NCBI RefSeq assembly: GCF_014076415.1
Contig: NZ_CP043568.1
Span: 2,604,001-2,668,000, forward strand
Direction: 5' to 3'
Origin: Comamonas testosteroni
GTDB lineage: Bacteria > Pseudomonadota > Gammaproteobacteria > Burkholderiales > Burkholderiaceae_C
Length of the DNA: 64,000 bases
Shown here piece by piece: positions 51,657 to 60,894 of this stretch. Within the stretch, counting starts at the first letter, position 1, and each line of letters begins with the position of its first letter. Position numbers and translations under genes: made by a program. The notes under the pieces are model-generated. The model did no database searches, was not told where the DNA came from, and worked only from the letters and a program-made list of their open reading frames with translations.

Positions 51657-52568
51657 ATGAATCTGCAGCAGATAGAGACCTTTGTTCGGGTGGCCGAAGT
51701 GGGGAGCTTCAGCAAGGCTGCAGTACTGCTGGACACCGCCCAGCCGGCGCTCAGCCGTCAGGTGCGGGCCCTGGAAACAGAGTTGCGCGAGACCCTGTTG
51801 ATACGCACCGGGCGCGGCGTGACGCTTACCGATGCGGGGCGGCGCCTGCTCGAGCATGGTCACGCCATCATGCAGCGCGTGGCCATGGCCAAGGAGGATC
51901 TGGGCAGTCAGCGCGACGAGCCCGTGGGGCGTATCACCGTCGGCCTGCCGCCGAGCCTGGCTCGGCGCCTGACCTTGCCTCTGATCGACGGTTTCAGCCG
52001 CGAGATGCCCAAGGCCAGGCTGGCAGTGGTCGAGGGTTTCTCCATGAATATCTCGGAGTGGCTGACCTCGGGGCGCATGGATCTGGGCCTGGTATACACG
52101 CCGGAGCCGCATCCGCAGATCGAGGTCTCGCCTGTGCTTGAAGAGCGCCTGTGCCTGATCGGCCCGGCCAGCACGCTGGCAGGCCGCACCAGCATCCCGT
52201 TCGAGCATCTGGCCGAGTTCCCGCTGATCATGCCTCAGCACGGGCAGATTTTCCGCAAGCTGATGGAGGCGCAGGCCACGCTGTCCCAGGTCAAGCTCAA
52301 TGTGGTCTGGGAGGTTTCCAGCGTGCCCGCCATTCTGGATCTGGTGCGCGGCGGCTATGGCTATGCGGCGCTGACCGACAGCGCCATGCACAGCCATGCC
52401 ACCGATGCATCGCTGGTGGAAGTGCCCATCAAGTCGCCGCATATCGTCAGCACCTTGTGCCTGGTGCAGCCCGCCAAGAAGAAGTCCACGCCCCTGATGC
52501 GCCGCACGGCCGAGTTGCTGCGCCGCCTCAGCATGCAGGTCTGCTCGGTGGAAAGCGGTCATATCTGA
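51657..52568 (+). CDS. LysR-family transcriptional regulator
   Basis: A 303-residue LysR regulator. The N-terminal helix-turn-helix reads 'MNLQQIETFVRVAEVGSFSK' and 'AAVLLDTAQPALSRQVRALE'; the effector-binding domain follows ('PVGRITVGLPPSLARRL', 'GRMDLGLVYTPEPHPQIEV'). It is divergent from the Bug-type binding protein gene, the usual arrangement for control of a neighbouring target. I use the ATG at 51657; an earlier start at 51642 adds five residues. The inducer is unknown. Confidence 0.93.
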   Translation: MNLQQIETFVRVAEVGSFSKAAVLLDTAQPALSRQVRALETELRETLLIRTGRGVTLTDAGRRLLEHGHAIMQRVAMAKEDLGSQRDEPVGRITVGLPPSLARRLTLPLIDGFSREMPKARLAVVEGFSMNISEWLTSGRMDLGLVYTPEPHPQIEVSPVLEERLCLIGPASTLAGRTSIPFEHLAEFPLIMPQHGQIFRKLMEAQATLSQVKLNVVWEVSSVPAILDLVRGGYGYAALTDSAMHSHATDASLVEVPIKSPHIVSTLCLVQPAKKKSTPLMRRTAELLRRLSMQVCSVESGHI

Positions 52569-52621
52569 GCGACCGGTCTGCACAGGGGGCATTGCCGCTG
52601 CGGATTCATGCTCCTGTTAGG

Positions 52622-52715
52622 GGAGCTGGTTACGCTTTTTGAGTAAGGATTTCAGATTTATTTGTACCTGAAGTCAATAAAAGACAAGCGCAATAAGCTT
52701 CTGAATTGATAGCTT
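52622..52715. repeat. degenerate intergenic repeat copy (LysR-IclR convergent gap)
   Basis: About 94 bases from GGAGCTGGTTACGC to ATTGATAGCTTC, containing GTAAGGATTTCAGATT and TTTGTACCTGAAGTC. It aligns with 41628-41710, and its middle with 11320-11350. It occupies most of the 146-base gap between the two convergent regulator genes. Confidence 0.6.
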
Positions 52716-53503
52716 CAAAGTTGGGGGCGCAAGGTTCTCGCGGCCTCCTGCAGCAGTGGCAGTATTTCCTGCTGCATGGTTTGAGGGCTCATGCGCTTGG
52801 CCGATGTCACCACATTCAGCGCTGCCACCGTGCGCCCCTGCATATTGCGCAGCGGCACGGCCACGGCCTGAATGGCCAGTTCATGCTCTTCTAGCGCCAT
52901 GCAGTAGTCGAGACGGCGCACCTCGTCGAGCAAGCCCTTTAGCGCTGCACCATCGGACACCGTGTGTGCGGTGAGCTTGGGCAGGTCATAGGTGGCAAGC
53001 CAGTCGTCGAGCTCCGAGCTTGAGAGCGAGGCCAGCAGCACCCGGCCAGTGGACGTGGCGTGTGCCGGCAGACGCGTGCCCAGGTGCAGTCCATGGGCCA
53101 TCAGCCGCTCGCCTTTTTCATGAACGGCGCTGCGCGCGACGATGACGACTTCACGGCCCTCGCGCACCACGCAGGAGTAGGACAGCCCGGTCTGTGCTGC
53201 CAGTCTGTGCAGCACGGGTTGCACGATGCGCGGCAGCCGGGCCGAGGCCAGATAGCTGCCCGACAGGCGCAGTACCTTGGGAGCCAGCCAGAAATAGCTG
53301 CCATCGGTTTCCAGATAGCCGAGATAGGCCAGCGTGAGCAGGTGGCGCCTGGCTGCGGCGCGGGTGATACCTGCGCGCTCGGCCGCCATGGTGGCATTCA
53401 GACGCTGGCGCTCGGTGTCGAAGCTCTCGAGTACGGCCAGGCCCTTGGCCAGGCCGGCAATGAAGTCTGCCGGGGCGATGGAGGGGGAAGCGGGGTCATT
53501 CAT
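52715..53503 (-). CDS. pobR: IclR-family regulator of pobA (PobR/PcaR-like)
   Basis: A 262-residue IclR-type regulator. The winged helix-turn-helix is visible in 'FIAGLAKGLAVLESFDTERQ' and 'MAAERAGITRAAARRHLLTL', then the effector domain with 'LSYSCVVREGREVVIVARSA', 'LHLGTRLPAHATSTGRVLLA' and 'EEHELAIQAVAVPLRNMQGR'. The pattern is close to PobR/PcaU/PcaR regulators of protocatechuate pathways, and the gene is divergent from pobA with a repeated operator between them. The likely effector is 4-hydroxybenzoate (inference). Confidence 0.88.
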   Translation of the reverse strand: MNDPASPSIAPADFIAGLAKGLAVLESFDTERQRLNATMAAERAGITRAAARRHLLTLAYLGYLETDGSYFWLAPKVLRLSGSYLASARLPRIVQPVLHRLAAQTGLSYSCVVREGREVVIVARSAVHEKGERLMAHGLHLGTRLPAHATSTGRVLLASLSSSELDDWLATYDLPKLTAHTVSDGAALKGLLDEVRRLDYCMALEEHELAIQAVAVPLRNMQGRTVAALNVVTSAKRMSPQTMQQEILPLLQEAARTLRPQL

Positions 53504-53526
53504 GGAGGGGGCCGTCGTTCTTGTTT

Positions 53527-53563
53527 TGCGCGATCATCGTTCTCATTGTGCGATTATCGCGCA
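53527..53563. promoter_or_regulatory. PobR operator: direct plus inverted TGyGCGAT repeats
   Basis: TGCGCGAT (53527-53534), TGTGCGAT (53547-53554) and the reverse-oriented ATCGCGCA (53556-53563) lie in the pobR-pobA gap. The direct copies are 20 bp apart, two helical turns; the last two form the near-palindrome TGTGCGATTATCGCGCA. IclR regulators of pob/pca genes are known to bind such triple repeats. Confidence 0.75.
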
Positions 53564-53668
53564 AACAACGCTGCTCGCCTTTGTTTTGATGCAGCACAAA
53601 ACTTAGTCTTGCTCCGTAGCGCAACCGGCGTCGTCACGCTCGCCGATTGACAGGTTTTTGAGCCATAA

Positions 53669-54859
<1,191 letters not shown>

Positions 54860-54929
54860 GCCGGAGAACTGATTGCTCTCGTCACTGCCGTGATGAATGC
54901 CTGGCCTCTGATCTTGGCGCCAGGCTGTC

Positions 54930-54966
54930 TGCCTGCATCGCTATATGCGATGCAGGCATTTTTTTC
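54930..54966 (+). terminator. Rho-independent terminator after pobA
   Basis: 12-bp stem TGCCTGCATCGC / GCGATGCAGGCA, 5-base loop, then seven T. Confidence 0.92.
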
Positions 54967-55057
54967 ATCCATGCAATTTGGTTGATGCTGCCTTGCGTAA
55001 ATTTTGATGCCGAGCCACAAGCCGGCAGGGCCTGCGAGGAGTAAGCTTGCCGACCTT

Positions 55058-55837
55058 ATGGCGCACATCATGTTTTCCCCTCCCTATATTGCCGCTGCCG
55101 AGGCAGCCCAGTCCTTGCGCACGCGTGGCTATGCCGTGCTGCAGCCCGAGGACTTTGCCCAGTGGATGGGCCTGAGCGTGAGCGATCTGCATGCCATGGA
55201 TGCGGACTGGCAGGGTTTGCCGCCCGATGCTTTCCTCAAGGATGGCGGCCGCTATCGCCGCCGCCGCCATTCCTGTTTTGTCAGCGAAGGCGATCAGGTG
55301 CAGCAGGTGCCCCACCGCGCTCACTGGCAGCCCGTGGAGTACAACGCTCTGCATGGGGGCATGCAGCGCATGTTCGAGCCCATGCTCGACAGCACCACCA
55401 CCAGCATGGCCTGGCTGGCGATGATCAACGCTCTGGGACAGCTGGCCGATCAGGTGTTCTGCACCGACGAGCTGCATGAGCGCTGGTTTGTCGAGGCGCA
55501 CCAGTTCCGCATCGACACCACGGACGGCATTGGCCGGCCCACGCCCGAAGGCGCGCACCGCGATGGCGTCGATCTGGTCGCCGTGCTGCTGGTGGGGCGC
55601 AAGGGCGTCAAAGGAGGCGAGACTCGCGTGTTCGAGGCGACCGGTCCCAACGGCCAGCGTTTCACGTTGACCGAGCCATGGTCCGTGATGCTGCTCGACG
55701 ATGCACGGATGATTCATGAAACCACGCCGATTCAACCCGTCGAGCACGGCGGCGTGCGCGATACGCTGGTGCTGACCTATCGTCGTGGCAGCTTCCAGGG
55801 CGCCGAGCTCCAGGAGCAGCAGGGCCAGGCCGCTTGA
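55058..55837 (+). CDS. 2OG-Fe(II) dioxygenase family protein (PF10014-like)
   Basis: A 259-residue protein resembling the BsmA / L-isoleucine-hydroxylase group of Fe(II)/2-oxoglutarate dioxygenases. The iron facial triad candidates are His-x-Asp in 'PEGAHRDGVDLVAVLLV' and the distal His in 'ARMIHETTPIQPVEH', with the 2OG-binding Arg in 'VRDTLVLTYRRG'. The conserved family segment 'RRRRHSCFVSEGD' is also present. Members hydroxylate free amino acids, which I take as a possible but unproved substrate class. The start is uncertain: GAGGAG lies about 16 bases before the ATG at 55058; another ATG is at 55070. Confidence 0.8.
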   Translation: MAHIMFSPPYIAAAEAAQSLRTRGYAVLQPEDFAQWMGLSVSDLHAMDADWQGLPPDAFLKDGGRYRRRRHSCFVSEGDQVQQVPHRAHWQPVEYNALHGGMQRMFEPMLDSTTTSMAWLAMINALGQLADQVFCTDELHERWFVEAHQFRIDTTDGIGRPTPEGAHRDGVDLVAVLLVGRKGVKGGETRVFEATGPNGQRFTLTEPWSVMLLDDARMIHETTPIQPVEHGGVRDTLVLTYRRGSFQGAELQEQQGQAA

Positions 55838-55914
55838 TTGAGACGGACGGCTTTGTTCGAAAAATTTGAGCAAAACTGTAACATTCTCAATACGTCAAAG
55901 TGACGGCCTCAACA

Positions 55915-55941
55915 CTGCATGATGCAGGCTCGTCGCGACGA
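55915..55941. promoter_or_regulatory. two adjacent palindromes upstream of the lipoprotein gene
   Basis: CTGCATGATGCAG (55915-55927) is followed at once by the perfect palindrome TCGTCGCGACGA (55930-55941). They lie in the gap between the dioxygenase gene and the small lipoprotein gene; the function is unknown. Confidence 0.35.
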
Positions 55942-55997
55942 AGCTTTCGCCTCTTCAAGTCTTCCCTGCATCCAGCAAGCCAGATCAACTGGCCGAC

Positions 55998-56023
55998 ACC
56001 ACGCCCTGCGGGGCGTGGTTTTC
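55998..56023 (+). terminator. terminator-like hairpin directly before the lipoprotein gene
   Basis: A 9-bp GC-rich stem (ACCACGCCC / GGGCGTGGT) with a TGCG loop and a short T-run ends only a few bases before the next ATG at 56027. Confidence 0.65.
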
Positions 56024-56026
56024 TAT

Positions 56027-56500
56027 ATGAATCGCTTTTACGTCCTTGGCATTTCAGTACTGACAGCTCTTGTCACAGTAGCGGCCTGCAAGCCTTCGCA
56101 AGACCGCCCTGCGCAGGCGGCCTACATCAAGGAGCCCACGATCTACTTTCGCAATGGTCTCGAGATTACCCTTGGCGATGCCTCGGTGCCGATTCACGGC
56201 GTGGAGGAATGTCCATATGGCCTGGCCGCGCCGGCCGGGACTGTGGTCGAGTTCAATGATGCCAAGTGCATTCGACTGTCGGACGATACCGAGCAGATCG
56301 TCGTGATGCTGGACATGCCGGACGGCATCGTCCAGGAGGAATGGACCGTGCGCCGCGATGCGCCAAGCAAACCCCATGAGCCAGCCTTCAAGAATGTCTC
56401 CCTGTTGCGCCCGGACGGCTCTCGCATCACGATTACCGACAAGTCCGACAGACTGCTGGACAAATGCTACGAATACCAGGCGGCCCATGTCTGCATCTGA
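56027..56500 (+). CDS. small predicted lipoprotein, unknown
   Basis: A 157-residue protein I do not recognise. It begins with a signal peptide 'MNRFYVLGISVLTALVTVAA' ending at Cys21, a lipobox-like site (Val-Ala-Ala-Cys). The mature part looks globular and beta-rich, with four further Cys ('VEECPYGL', 'DAKCIRLSD', 'DKCYEYQAAHVC') that could form two disulfides. The start lacks a ribosome-binding site and is only four bases past a terminator-like hairpin, so either the start or the expression mode is unusual. Confidence 0.65.
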   Translation: MNRFYVLGISVLTALVTVAACKPSQDRPAQAAYIKEPTIYFRNGLEITLGDASVPIHGVEECPYGLAAPAGTVVEFNDAKCIRLSDDTEQIVVMLDMPDGIVQEEWTVRRDAPSKPHEPAFKNVSLLRPDGSRITITDKSDRLLDKCYEYQAAHVCI

Positions 56501-56650
56501 GCCAGACCTCGGTCGGTGTGAACTTCAGGGTTGATTCATGTCAACACGCTGAGGCATGATGAAGGCAGACTCTCGCTATCTCAAGAGCGGCATCTGCCCC
56601 GGGCCTCTGGCTTGAGGTCCTTGTCGCCTGCAACCTGAAAGGGGAAACAT

Positions 56651-57094
56651 ATGTCCATGTTCAATCACATTCTGGTTCCGGTCGACGGCTCCAAGCCATC
56701 CATGCTGGCGGCACGCAAGGCCGCCGAGCTCTCCAAGGTCTTCGGCTGCGCCGTGACGGCGGTGTATGTGGTCGATCCCTATCCTTTTACCGGCGTGGGC
56801 GCCGACTTTGCCTATGGCCAGTCACAGTATCTGAGTGCGGCCACCGCCGAGGCCAACACCGCCCTGGATGCGGTCAAGGCCATCATGGATGAGGCAGGCG
56901 TGCCCGTGAAGACCCTGGTGGGTGAGGGTCATGCAGTGCATGAAGGCATTGTGCGCACCATGGAAAGCGTGGGCGCAGACCTTGTCGTCATGGGCTCGCA
57001 GGGGCGTCGCGGCCTTGAGAAGCTGATGCTGGGCAGCGTCACGCAACGCGTGCTGGGCGCAGTCAAAATCCCGGTTCTTGTTGTGCGCGAGTAA
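56651..57094 (+). CDS. universal stress protein (UspA family)
   Basis: A 147-residue single-domain Usp protein. The fold starts 'MFNHILVPVDGSKPSMLAAR', and the ATP-binding motif G-x2-G-x9-G-S is intact in 'VVMGSQGRRGLEKLMLGSVT'. A good ribosome-binding site (AAAGGGGA) precedes the ATG. Proteins of this kind act in starvation and oxidative or membrane stress; the neighbouring hemerythrin may share redox or oxygen conditions, but that is only suggestive. Confidence 0.93.
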   Translation: MSMFNHILVPVDGSKPSMLAARKAAELSKVFGCAVTAVYVVDPYPFTGVGADFAYGQSQYLSAATAEANTALDAVKAIMDEAGVPVKTLVGEGHAVHEGIVRTMESVGADLVVMGSQGRRGLEKLMLGSVTQRVLGAVKIPVLVVRE

Positions 57095-57118
57095 GCGCAA
57101 GGCGGCTGCCCACGAAGC

Positions 57119-57142
57119 AACGGCTCCCCAAGGAGCCGTTTT
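57119..57142. terminator. terminator between the Usp and hemerythrin genes
   Basis: 9-bp stem AACGGCTCC / GGAGCCGTT with a CCAA loop and a short T-run; the genes converge here. Confidence 0.7.
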
Positions 57143-57160
57143 GCTGGTGAATCAGAGTGC

Positions 57161-57676
57161 TCAGCGATTGAGCAGCCGGGCCAGCCAGCCCTTTTTCTTG
57201 CGCTGCAATTCCAGCTCCTGCAGCACTTCCGTTTTGAGCCGTTCTTTTTCTGCCGCGTGTCCGCTTTCTTTGGACATCATGCGTATATAGACCTTGGCCG
57301 AATCCACATAGCCATGGTCTTCGTTGCGGATGTGGTTGAACAGCCAGCGCGAGAGCATGCCGTGCAATTCGGCAGCCACATCCTCGCCCGCATCAAAGCG
57401 GGTCTGCATCTCGATCACGCGGCGCGTGAACAGCTCGTGCACTTTTTTGTGCGGCCCGGCGAACATGTAGCCAGCGCTTTCGATCAGGCTTTCCTCGAAG
57501 ACGAAATGCGAGACGGTGTAGTCGATCATCTCGCCGATGACATCCCCCAGGCCCTCTCGGTCGGGCGAACTTCGCAGCTCGTAGAGCCGGTTGATGTAGT
57601 CGACGATGCGGCGGTGCTGCCGGTCGATCTCCGCAATCCCGGTGTCCAGCTCGGGGACCCAGACCAGCAATGCCAT
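57161..57676 (-). CDS. bacteriohemerythrin
   Basis: A 171-residue non-haem diiron O2-binding protein. Iron ligands are visible in order: 'IAEIDRQHRRIVDYINRLYE', 'YTVSHFVFEESLIESAGY', 'PHKKVHELFTRRV' and 'LFNHIRNEDHGYVDSA'. This is the single-domain hemerythrin form, with a basic C-terminal tail ('LELQRKKKGWLARLLNR') that is longer than the core and could bind membrane or a partner. The ATG at 57676 has a GGAG ribosome-binding site; an upstream start at 57718 adds fourteen residues. Confidence 0.93.
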   Translation of the reverse strand: MALLVWVPELDTGIAEIDRQHRRIVDYINRLYELRSSPDREGLGDVIGEMIDYTVSHFVFEESLIESAGYMFAGPHKKVHELFTRRVIEMQTRFDAGEDVAAELHGMLSRWLFNHIRNEDHGYVDSAKVYIRMMSKESGHAAEKERLKTEVLQELELQRKKKGWLARLLNR

Positions 57677-57815
57677 TGTGTTCTCCAGAAATTTGAGGAT
57701 TTCCGAAGAAGTATTCACGAGCTTGTCATATGCCGCTTTGATGCAGATCAGTCCGATCCGCAGCCGGGCGTTGTAGGAGCGCGTGCTGGAATCCGCGCTC
57801 CGGCGCCCTTTGGCG

Positions 57816-58799
57816 TCACTCGATCTTGGCGCCCGAGGACTCGACGACCTGCTTGGACTGCCTGAAGTCGGCCTGGAACATCTTGTCGAAGCTGGCTGCG
57901 CTCATGGCTTGGGGCTCGGCGCCCTGGGTCAGAATGGCCTCGCGCACCTCGGGCACGGCCAGCAGCTTGTTGACTTCGACATTGACCTTGGTCACGATGG
58001 CTGTGGGTGTGCCCTTGGGCATGAACAGGCCGTACCAGGTGCTCACATCAAAGCCCTTGAGGCCGGACTCGGCCAGTGTTGGGGTGTCCGGCAGCGAGGA
58101 CGAGCGCTTTGCGGAGGTTACGGCGATGGCGCGCAGCTTGCCGGCCTTGATCTGGGCTATGGCCGAGGGTACGGAGGACACCAGCAGATCCACATTGCCG
58201 GCCAGTGCATCCATCATCGCGGGGTTGGAGCCTTTGTAGGGCACGTGGGTCAGATGAATGTCCGAAGCCTTTTCCAGCATCACGCCGGCCAGGTGGATGC
58301 TGGTGCCGTTGCCGGGCGAGCCGTAGGTGATCTTGGACGGGTTCTTCTTGGCTGCAGCCACCACGTCGGCCAGCGTCTTGTACGGCGAGTTGGCGGCCGT
58401 GGCAATCACGATGGGTGTGTAGGCCACGTGAGCCACAGGGGTCAGATCCTTGCTGGGGTTCCAGGGCAGGTTCTTGTAGAGATAGGGGCCAAGGACCACA
58501 TTGTCCTTCTGGCCCATGACCATGTCATAGCCCGTGGGGGCCGCCTTGACCGCTTCGGTGATGCCGATGGTGCCGCCTGCGCCAGCGCGGTTGTCGGGGA
58601 CCACGGTCCACTTGCTGACTTCGGTGAGCTTGTTGGCAATCACGCGCGAGAGGATGTCGGTGCCGCCGCCAGGCGGGAAAGGCACGATCATGCGCACGGG
58701 CTTGTTGGGGTAGTCGGCAGCGGGGTCTTGTGCAGCGGCTGAAAAGCTCAGGCCCGTGCTTGCGATCACGGCTGTGCTGATGAGAATTTGGCGAATCAT
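57816..58799 (-). CDS. Bug/TctC-family periplasmic binding protein
   Basis: A 327-residue tripartite tricarboxylate-type binding protein. The signal peptide is 'ILISTAVIASTGLSFSAAAQ'; family motifs are 'RMIVPFPPGGGTDILSRVIA', 'VVPDNRAGAGGTIGITEAVK', 'THVPYKGSNPAMMDALAGNV' and 'LFMPKGTPTAIVTKVNVEVN'. GGAG precedes the ATG at 58799. It is distinct from the paralogue at 50470-51468 and has no adjacent transporter or regulator gene. The ligand is unknown. Confidence 0.92.
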   Translation of the reverse strand: MIRQILISTAVIASTGLSFSAAAQDPAADYPNKPVRMIVPFPPGGGTDILSRVIANKLTEVSKWTVVPDNRAGAGGTIGITEAVKAAPTGYDMVMGQKDNVVLGPYLYKNLPWNPSKDLTPVAHVAYTPIVIATAANSPYKTLADVVAAAKKNPSKITYGSPGNGTSIHLAGVMLEKASDIHLTHVPYKGSNPAMMDALAGNVDLLVSSVPSAIAQIKAGKLRAIAVTSAKRSSSLPDTPTLAESGLKGFDVSTWYGLFMPKGTPTAIVTKVNVEVNKLLAVPEVREAILTQGAEPQAMSAASFDKMFQADFRQSKQVVESSGAKIE

Positions 58800-59322
58800 G
58801 AAAAAGAAGCTCCAGAGACGAACGGGGGAGCGCTGGCCCGCAAACAAGGGCGGCGCAGTCGCGGCTGGTACCTGAGCCTTGAGCTCGGAAGCCAGAGTCA
58901 CGGAAGGTGGGCTTTTCGATGATCGGGGACGGTGGTTCCGCCATCAATGGGTATTTGTCTTTACCGGGGAGCGCGAGCCATGCCGTACGGACATGATCGC
59001 CATCCGCACGCGCTGCACGACAGGGTTGCTGCCGTTGCTAGCACGGGGGCAGCGTACCGATCGGGTGTCGCTGCCGATGTGGCCCACGGGTGCGGATTGT
59101 GGTTCTGCGCACAGCCTCAGAGGCTGCTGCAGACCAGTGGAAACATTCTGCCACGCATGAAAGACTTGCCAGGGCTTGGTTCGAGAATAGGCAGGGCCTG
59201 TTCCCAGATTTTTTGCCCGGTCCAGTCGTTCACGGCAGCAAGAGCTGCAGGCGCCTTTGGCCTTTGGTTTGGATAAGGCGGTTGCAGCCATGTGTTGGAG
59301 TCCGGCCGCTCCGGGTGCGATC
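58800..59322. other. 523-base gap with no supported gene
   Basis: Several short frames on both strands cross this gap, but none has a recognisable domain, ribosome-binding site or protein-like composition. It includes the upstream region of the second Bug protein gene. It could hold decayed sequence or an unrecognised RNA; I see no clear hairpin or promoter. Confidence 0.5.
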
Positions 59323-60087
59323 TCAGGCCTGGCGTACGTCTGCAATCACCTGGTCGCCGAAGTCCGGTCGCTCCAGCCAGGCCAGCACGCGGGCTGCGGC
59401 GTCATCGGCCGAGCTCAGCTGCCCGTTGCTGTGCAGGCCTGCAAAACGGCCCACGTCGGGGAAGTCGCTTGAAGCTGCGCTGCGCAGTTGTACCTGCATA
59501 TCGGTGTCGATGACGCCGGGTGCCAGAGACACAATGCGTGCGCCGTTGGGCTTGGCCGCCTCTTCCAGTGCCACACAGTTGCTGAACTGGTCCATGCCGG
59601 CCTTGGCCGTGCAGTAGCTGGCTTGCGAGGCCATGGCGCGGCGGCCCAGTCCCGAGGAGATATTGAGCACCTTGCGGGGGATCACCCAGCTTTCGGTCGT
59701 GCCGAGAAAGGCGCCGGTCAGGGCCATGGGCGCTTCAAGACCCACGCGCAGGGCATTGATCATGTCAGCGGCAGGCACCTGGGACAGCGGCGCAATCTGC
59801 GGCATGACGCCCGCATTGTTGATCAGGGTGATGCTGGTCCATTCACGGGGATCTAGCGTGCCCAGCCAGGTCGCCAGACGCTGCGCCGCCGCAGCGCTTT
59901 GTGCCAGGTCCTGCTCCCATTGCAATAGCTGTGCAGGCTTGCTGGCGCTGGAGGCGAGAGCGGTACTGGTCTTGCGGGCAATGCTCAGCAAGTGACGGCC
60001 TTGTCGCAGCAGCTGCTGTCCCATGGACAGACCCATGCCGCGAGAGCCACCGGTCAGAATCGTTAAATGCTTTGTCATGCCGGGCAT
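59323..60087 (-). CDS. SDR-family NAD(P) oxidoreductase
   Basis: A 254-residue short-chain dehydrogenase. The cofactor motif is 'LTGGSRGMGLSMGQQLL', then 'LINNAGVMPQIAPLS', the catalytic Ser in 'VLNISSGLGRRA' and Tyr-x3-Lys in 'YCTAKAGMDQ', and 'LAPGVIDTDMQVQLR' after it. The branch resembles sepiapterin/benzil reductase-type SDRs. The ATG at 60087 is used; one at 60078 is nearly as good. It lies alone between the Bug gene and the liv operon. Confidence 0.9.
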   Translation of the reverse strand: MPGMTKHLTILTGGSRGMGLSMGQQLLRQGRHLLSIARKTSTALASSASKPAQLLQWEQDLAQSAAAAQRLATWLGTLDPREWTSITLINNAGVMPQIAPLSQVPAADMINALRVGLEAPMALTGAFLGTTESWVIPRKVLNISSGLGRRAMASQASYCTAKAGMDQFSNCVALEEAAKPNGARIVSLAPGVIDTDMQVQLRSAASSDFPDVGRFAGLHSNGQLSSADDAAARVLAWLERPDFGDQVIADVRQA

Positions 60088-60154
60088 CTTACGGGTGATT
60101 GAAGACAGAAAAAGAGCAGACCCCGCAAGACTGGCGTCCGGCGGGGCCTGGCGA

Positions 60155-60172
60155 TGACCTCAGATGAGGTCA
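60155..60172 (-). other. hairpin after livF
   Basis: Perfect TGACCTC / GAGGTCA stem with an AGAT loop, starting 9 bases beyond the livF stop. It has no T-run, so it may protect the transcript end rather than terminate. Confidence 0.4.
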
Positions 60173-60180
60173 GCGGGCTG

Positions 60181-60894
60181 TCAATGACCCAGATAGGCCT
60201 TGCGCACCTCGTCATTGCTCAGCAGATTGACACCGCTGTCCTCCAGCACCACCTTGCCGGTTTCCAGCACATAGCCTCGGTCGGCAATCTGCAGGGCGCG
60301 GTTGGCATTCTGCTCGACCAGGAACACCGTCACACCTGCTGCGCGGATGGTCTGAATGATCTCGAAGATCTGCGCAATGATGAGTGGCGCCAGGCCCAGT
60401 GTGGGCTCGTCCAGCAGCAGCAGGCGCGGCTTGCTCATCAGTGCGCGGCCTATGGCCAGCATCTGCTGCTCGCCGCCGGACATGGTGCCCGCGCGTTGCG
60501 CCGCGCGTTCCTTCAAGCGAGGAAAGAGCTTGAACACATGCTCGACGCCGTCGGCGATCTCGGCCTTGTTCAGGAAAAAGCCGCCCATCTGCAGGTTCTC
60601 GGTCACCGTCAGGTCCTTGAAGACACGACGGCCTTCAGGTGAGACGGCAATGCCGCGGCGCATGATGTGATGAGTGGACATCTGGGTGATGTCCTCGCCC
60701 TCGAACAGAATGCGCCCGCTGCTGGCACGAGGGTTGCCGCACACCGTCATCAGAAGCGATGTCTTGCCCGCACCATTGCTGCCGATGAGGGTGACGATCT
60801 CGCCCTGATCGACATGCAGGCTGACATGATTGACCGCGCAGATCGCGCCGTAGTGGGTGGAGACCTGCTCCAGTTGCAACATATGCTGGCTCAT
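60181..60894 (-). CDS. livF: branched-chain amino acid-type ABC transporter ATPase LivF
   Basis: A 237-residue ABC ATPase. Walker A is 'LIGSNGAGKTSLLMTVCG', the signature is 'TMSGGEQQMLAIGRAL' and Walker B is 'PRLLLLDEPTLGLAPLIIAQ'. The LivF-specific 'VTVFLVEQNANRALQIADRG' is clear. Its ATG overlaps the livG stop (TGATG). Last gene of the livHMGF string. In this lineage many such systems take up aromatic acids or amides rather than branched-chain amino acids. Confidence 0.95.
   Translation of the reverse strand: MSQHMLQLEQVSTHYGAICAVNHVSLHVDQGEIVTLIGSNGAGKTSLLMTVCGNPRASSGRILFEGEDITQMSTHHIMRRGIAVSPEGRRVFKDLTVTENLQMGGFFLNKAEIADGVEHVFKLFPRLKERAAQRAGTMSGGEQQMLAIGRALMSKPRLLLLDEPTLGLAPLIIAQIFEIIQTIRAAGVTVFLVEQNANRALQIADRGYVLETGKVVLEDSGVNLLSNDEVRKAYLGH

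Noticed and set aside
58932..59276. Short open frames in the gap before the SDR gene
   Set aside because: Unlikely amino-acid composition, no start signal and conflicting frames on both strands.
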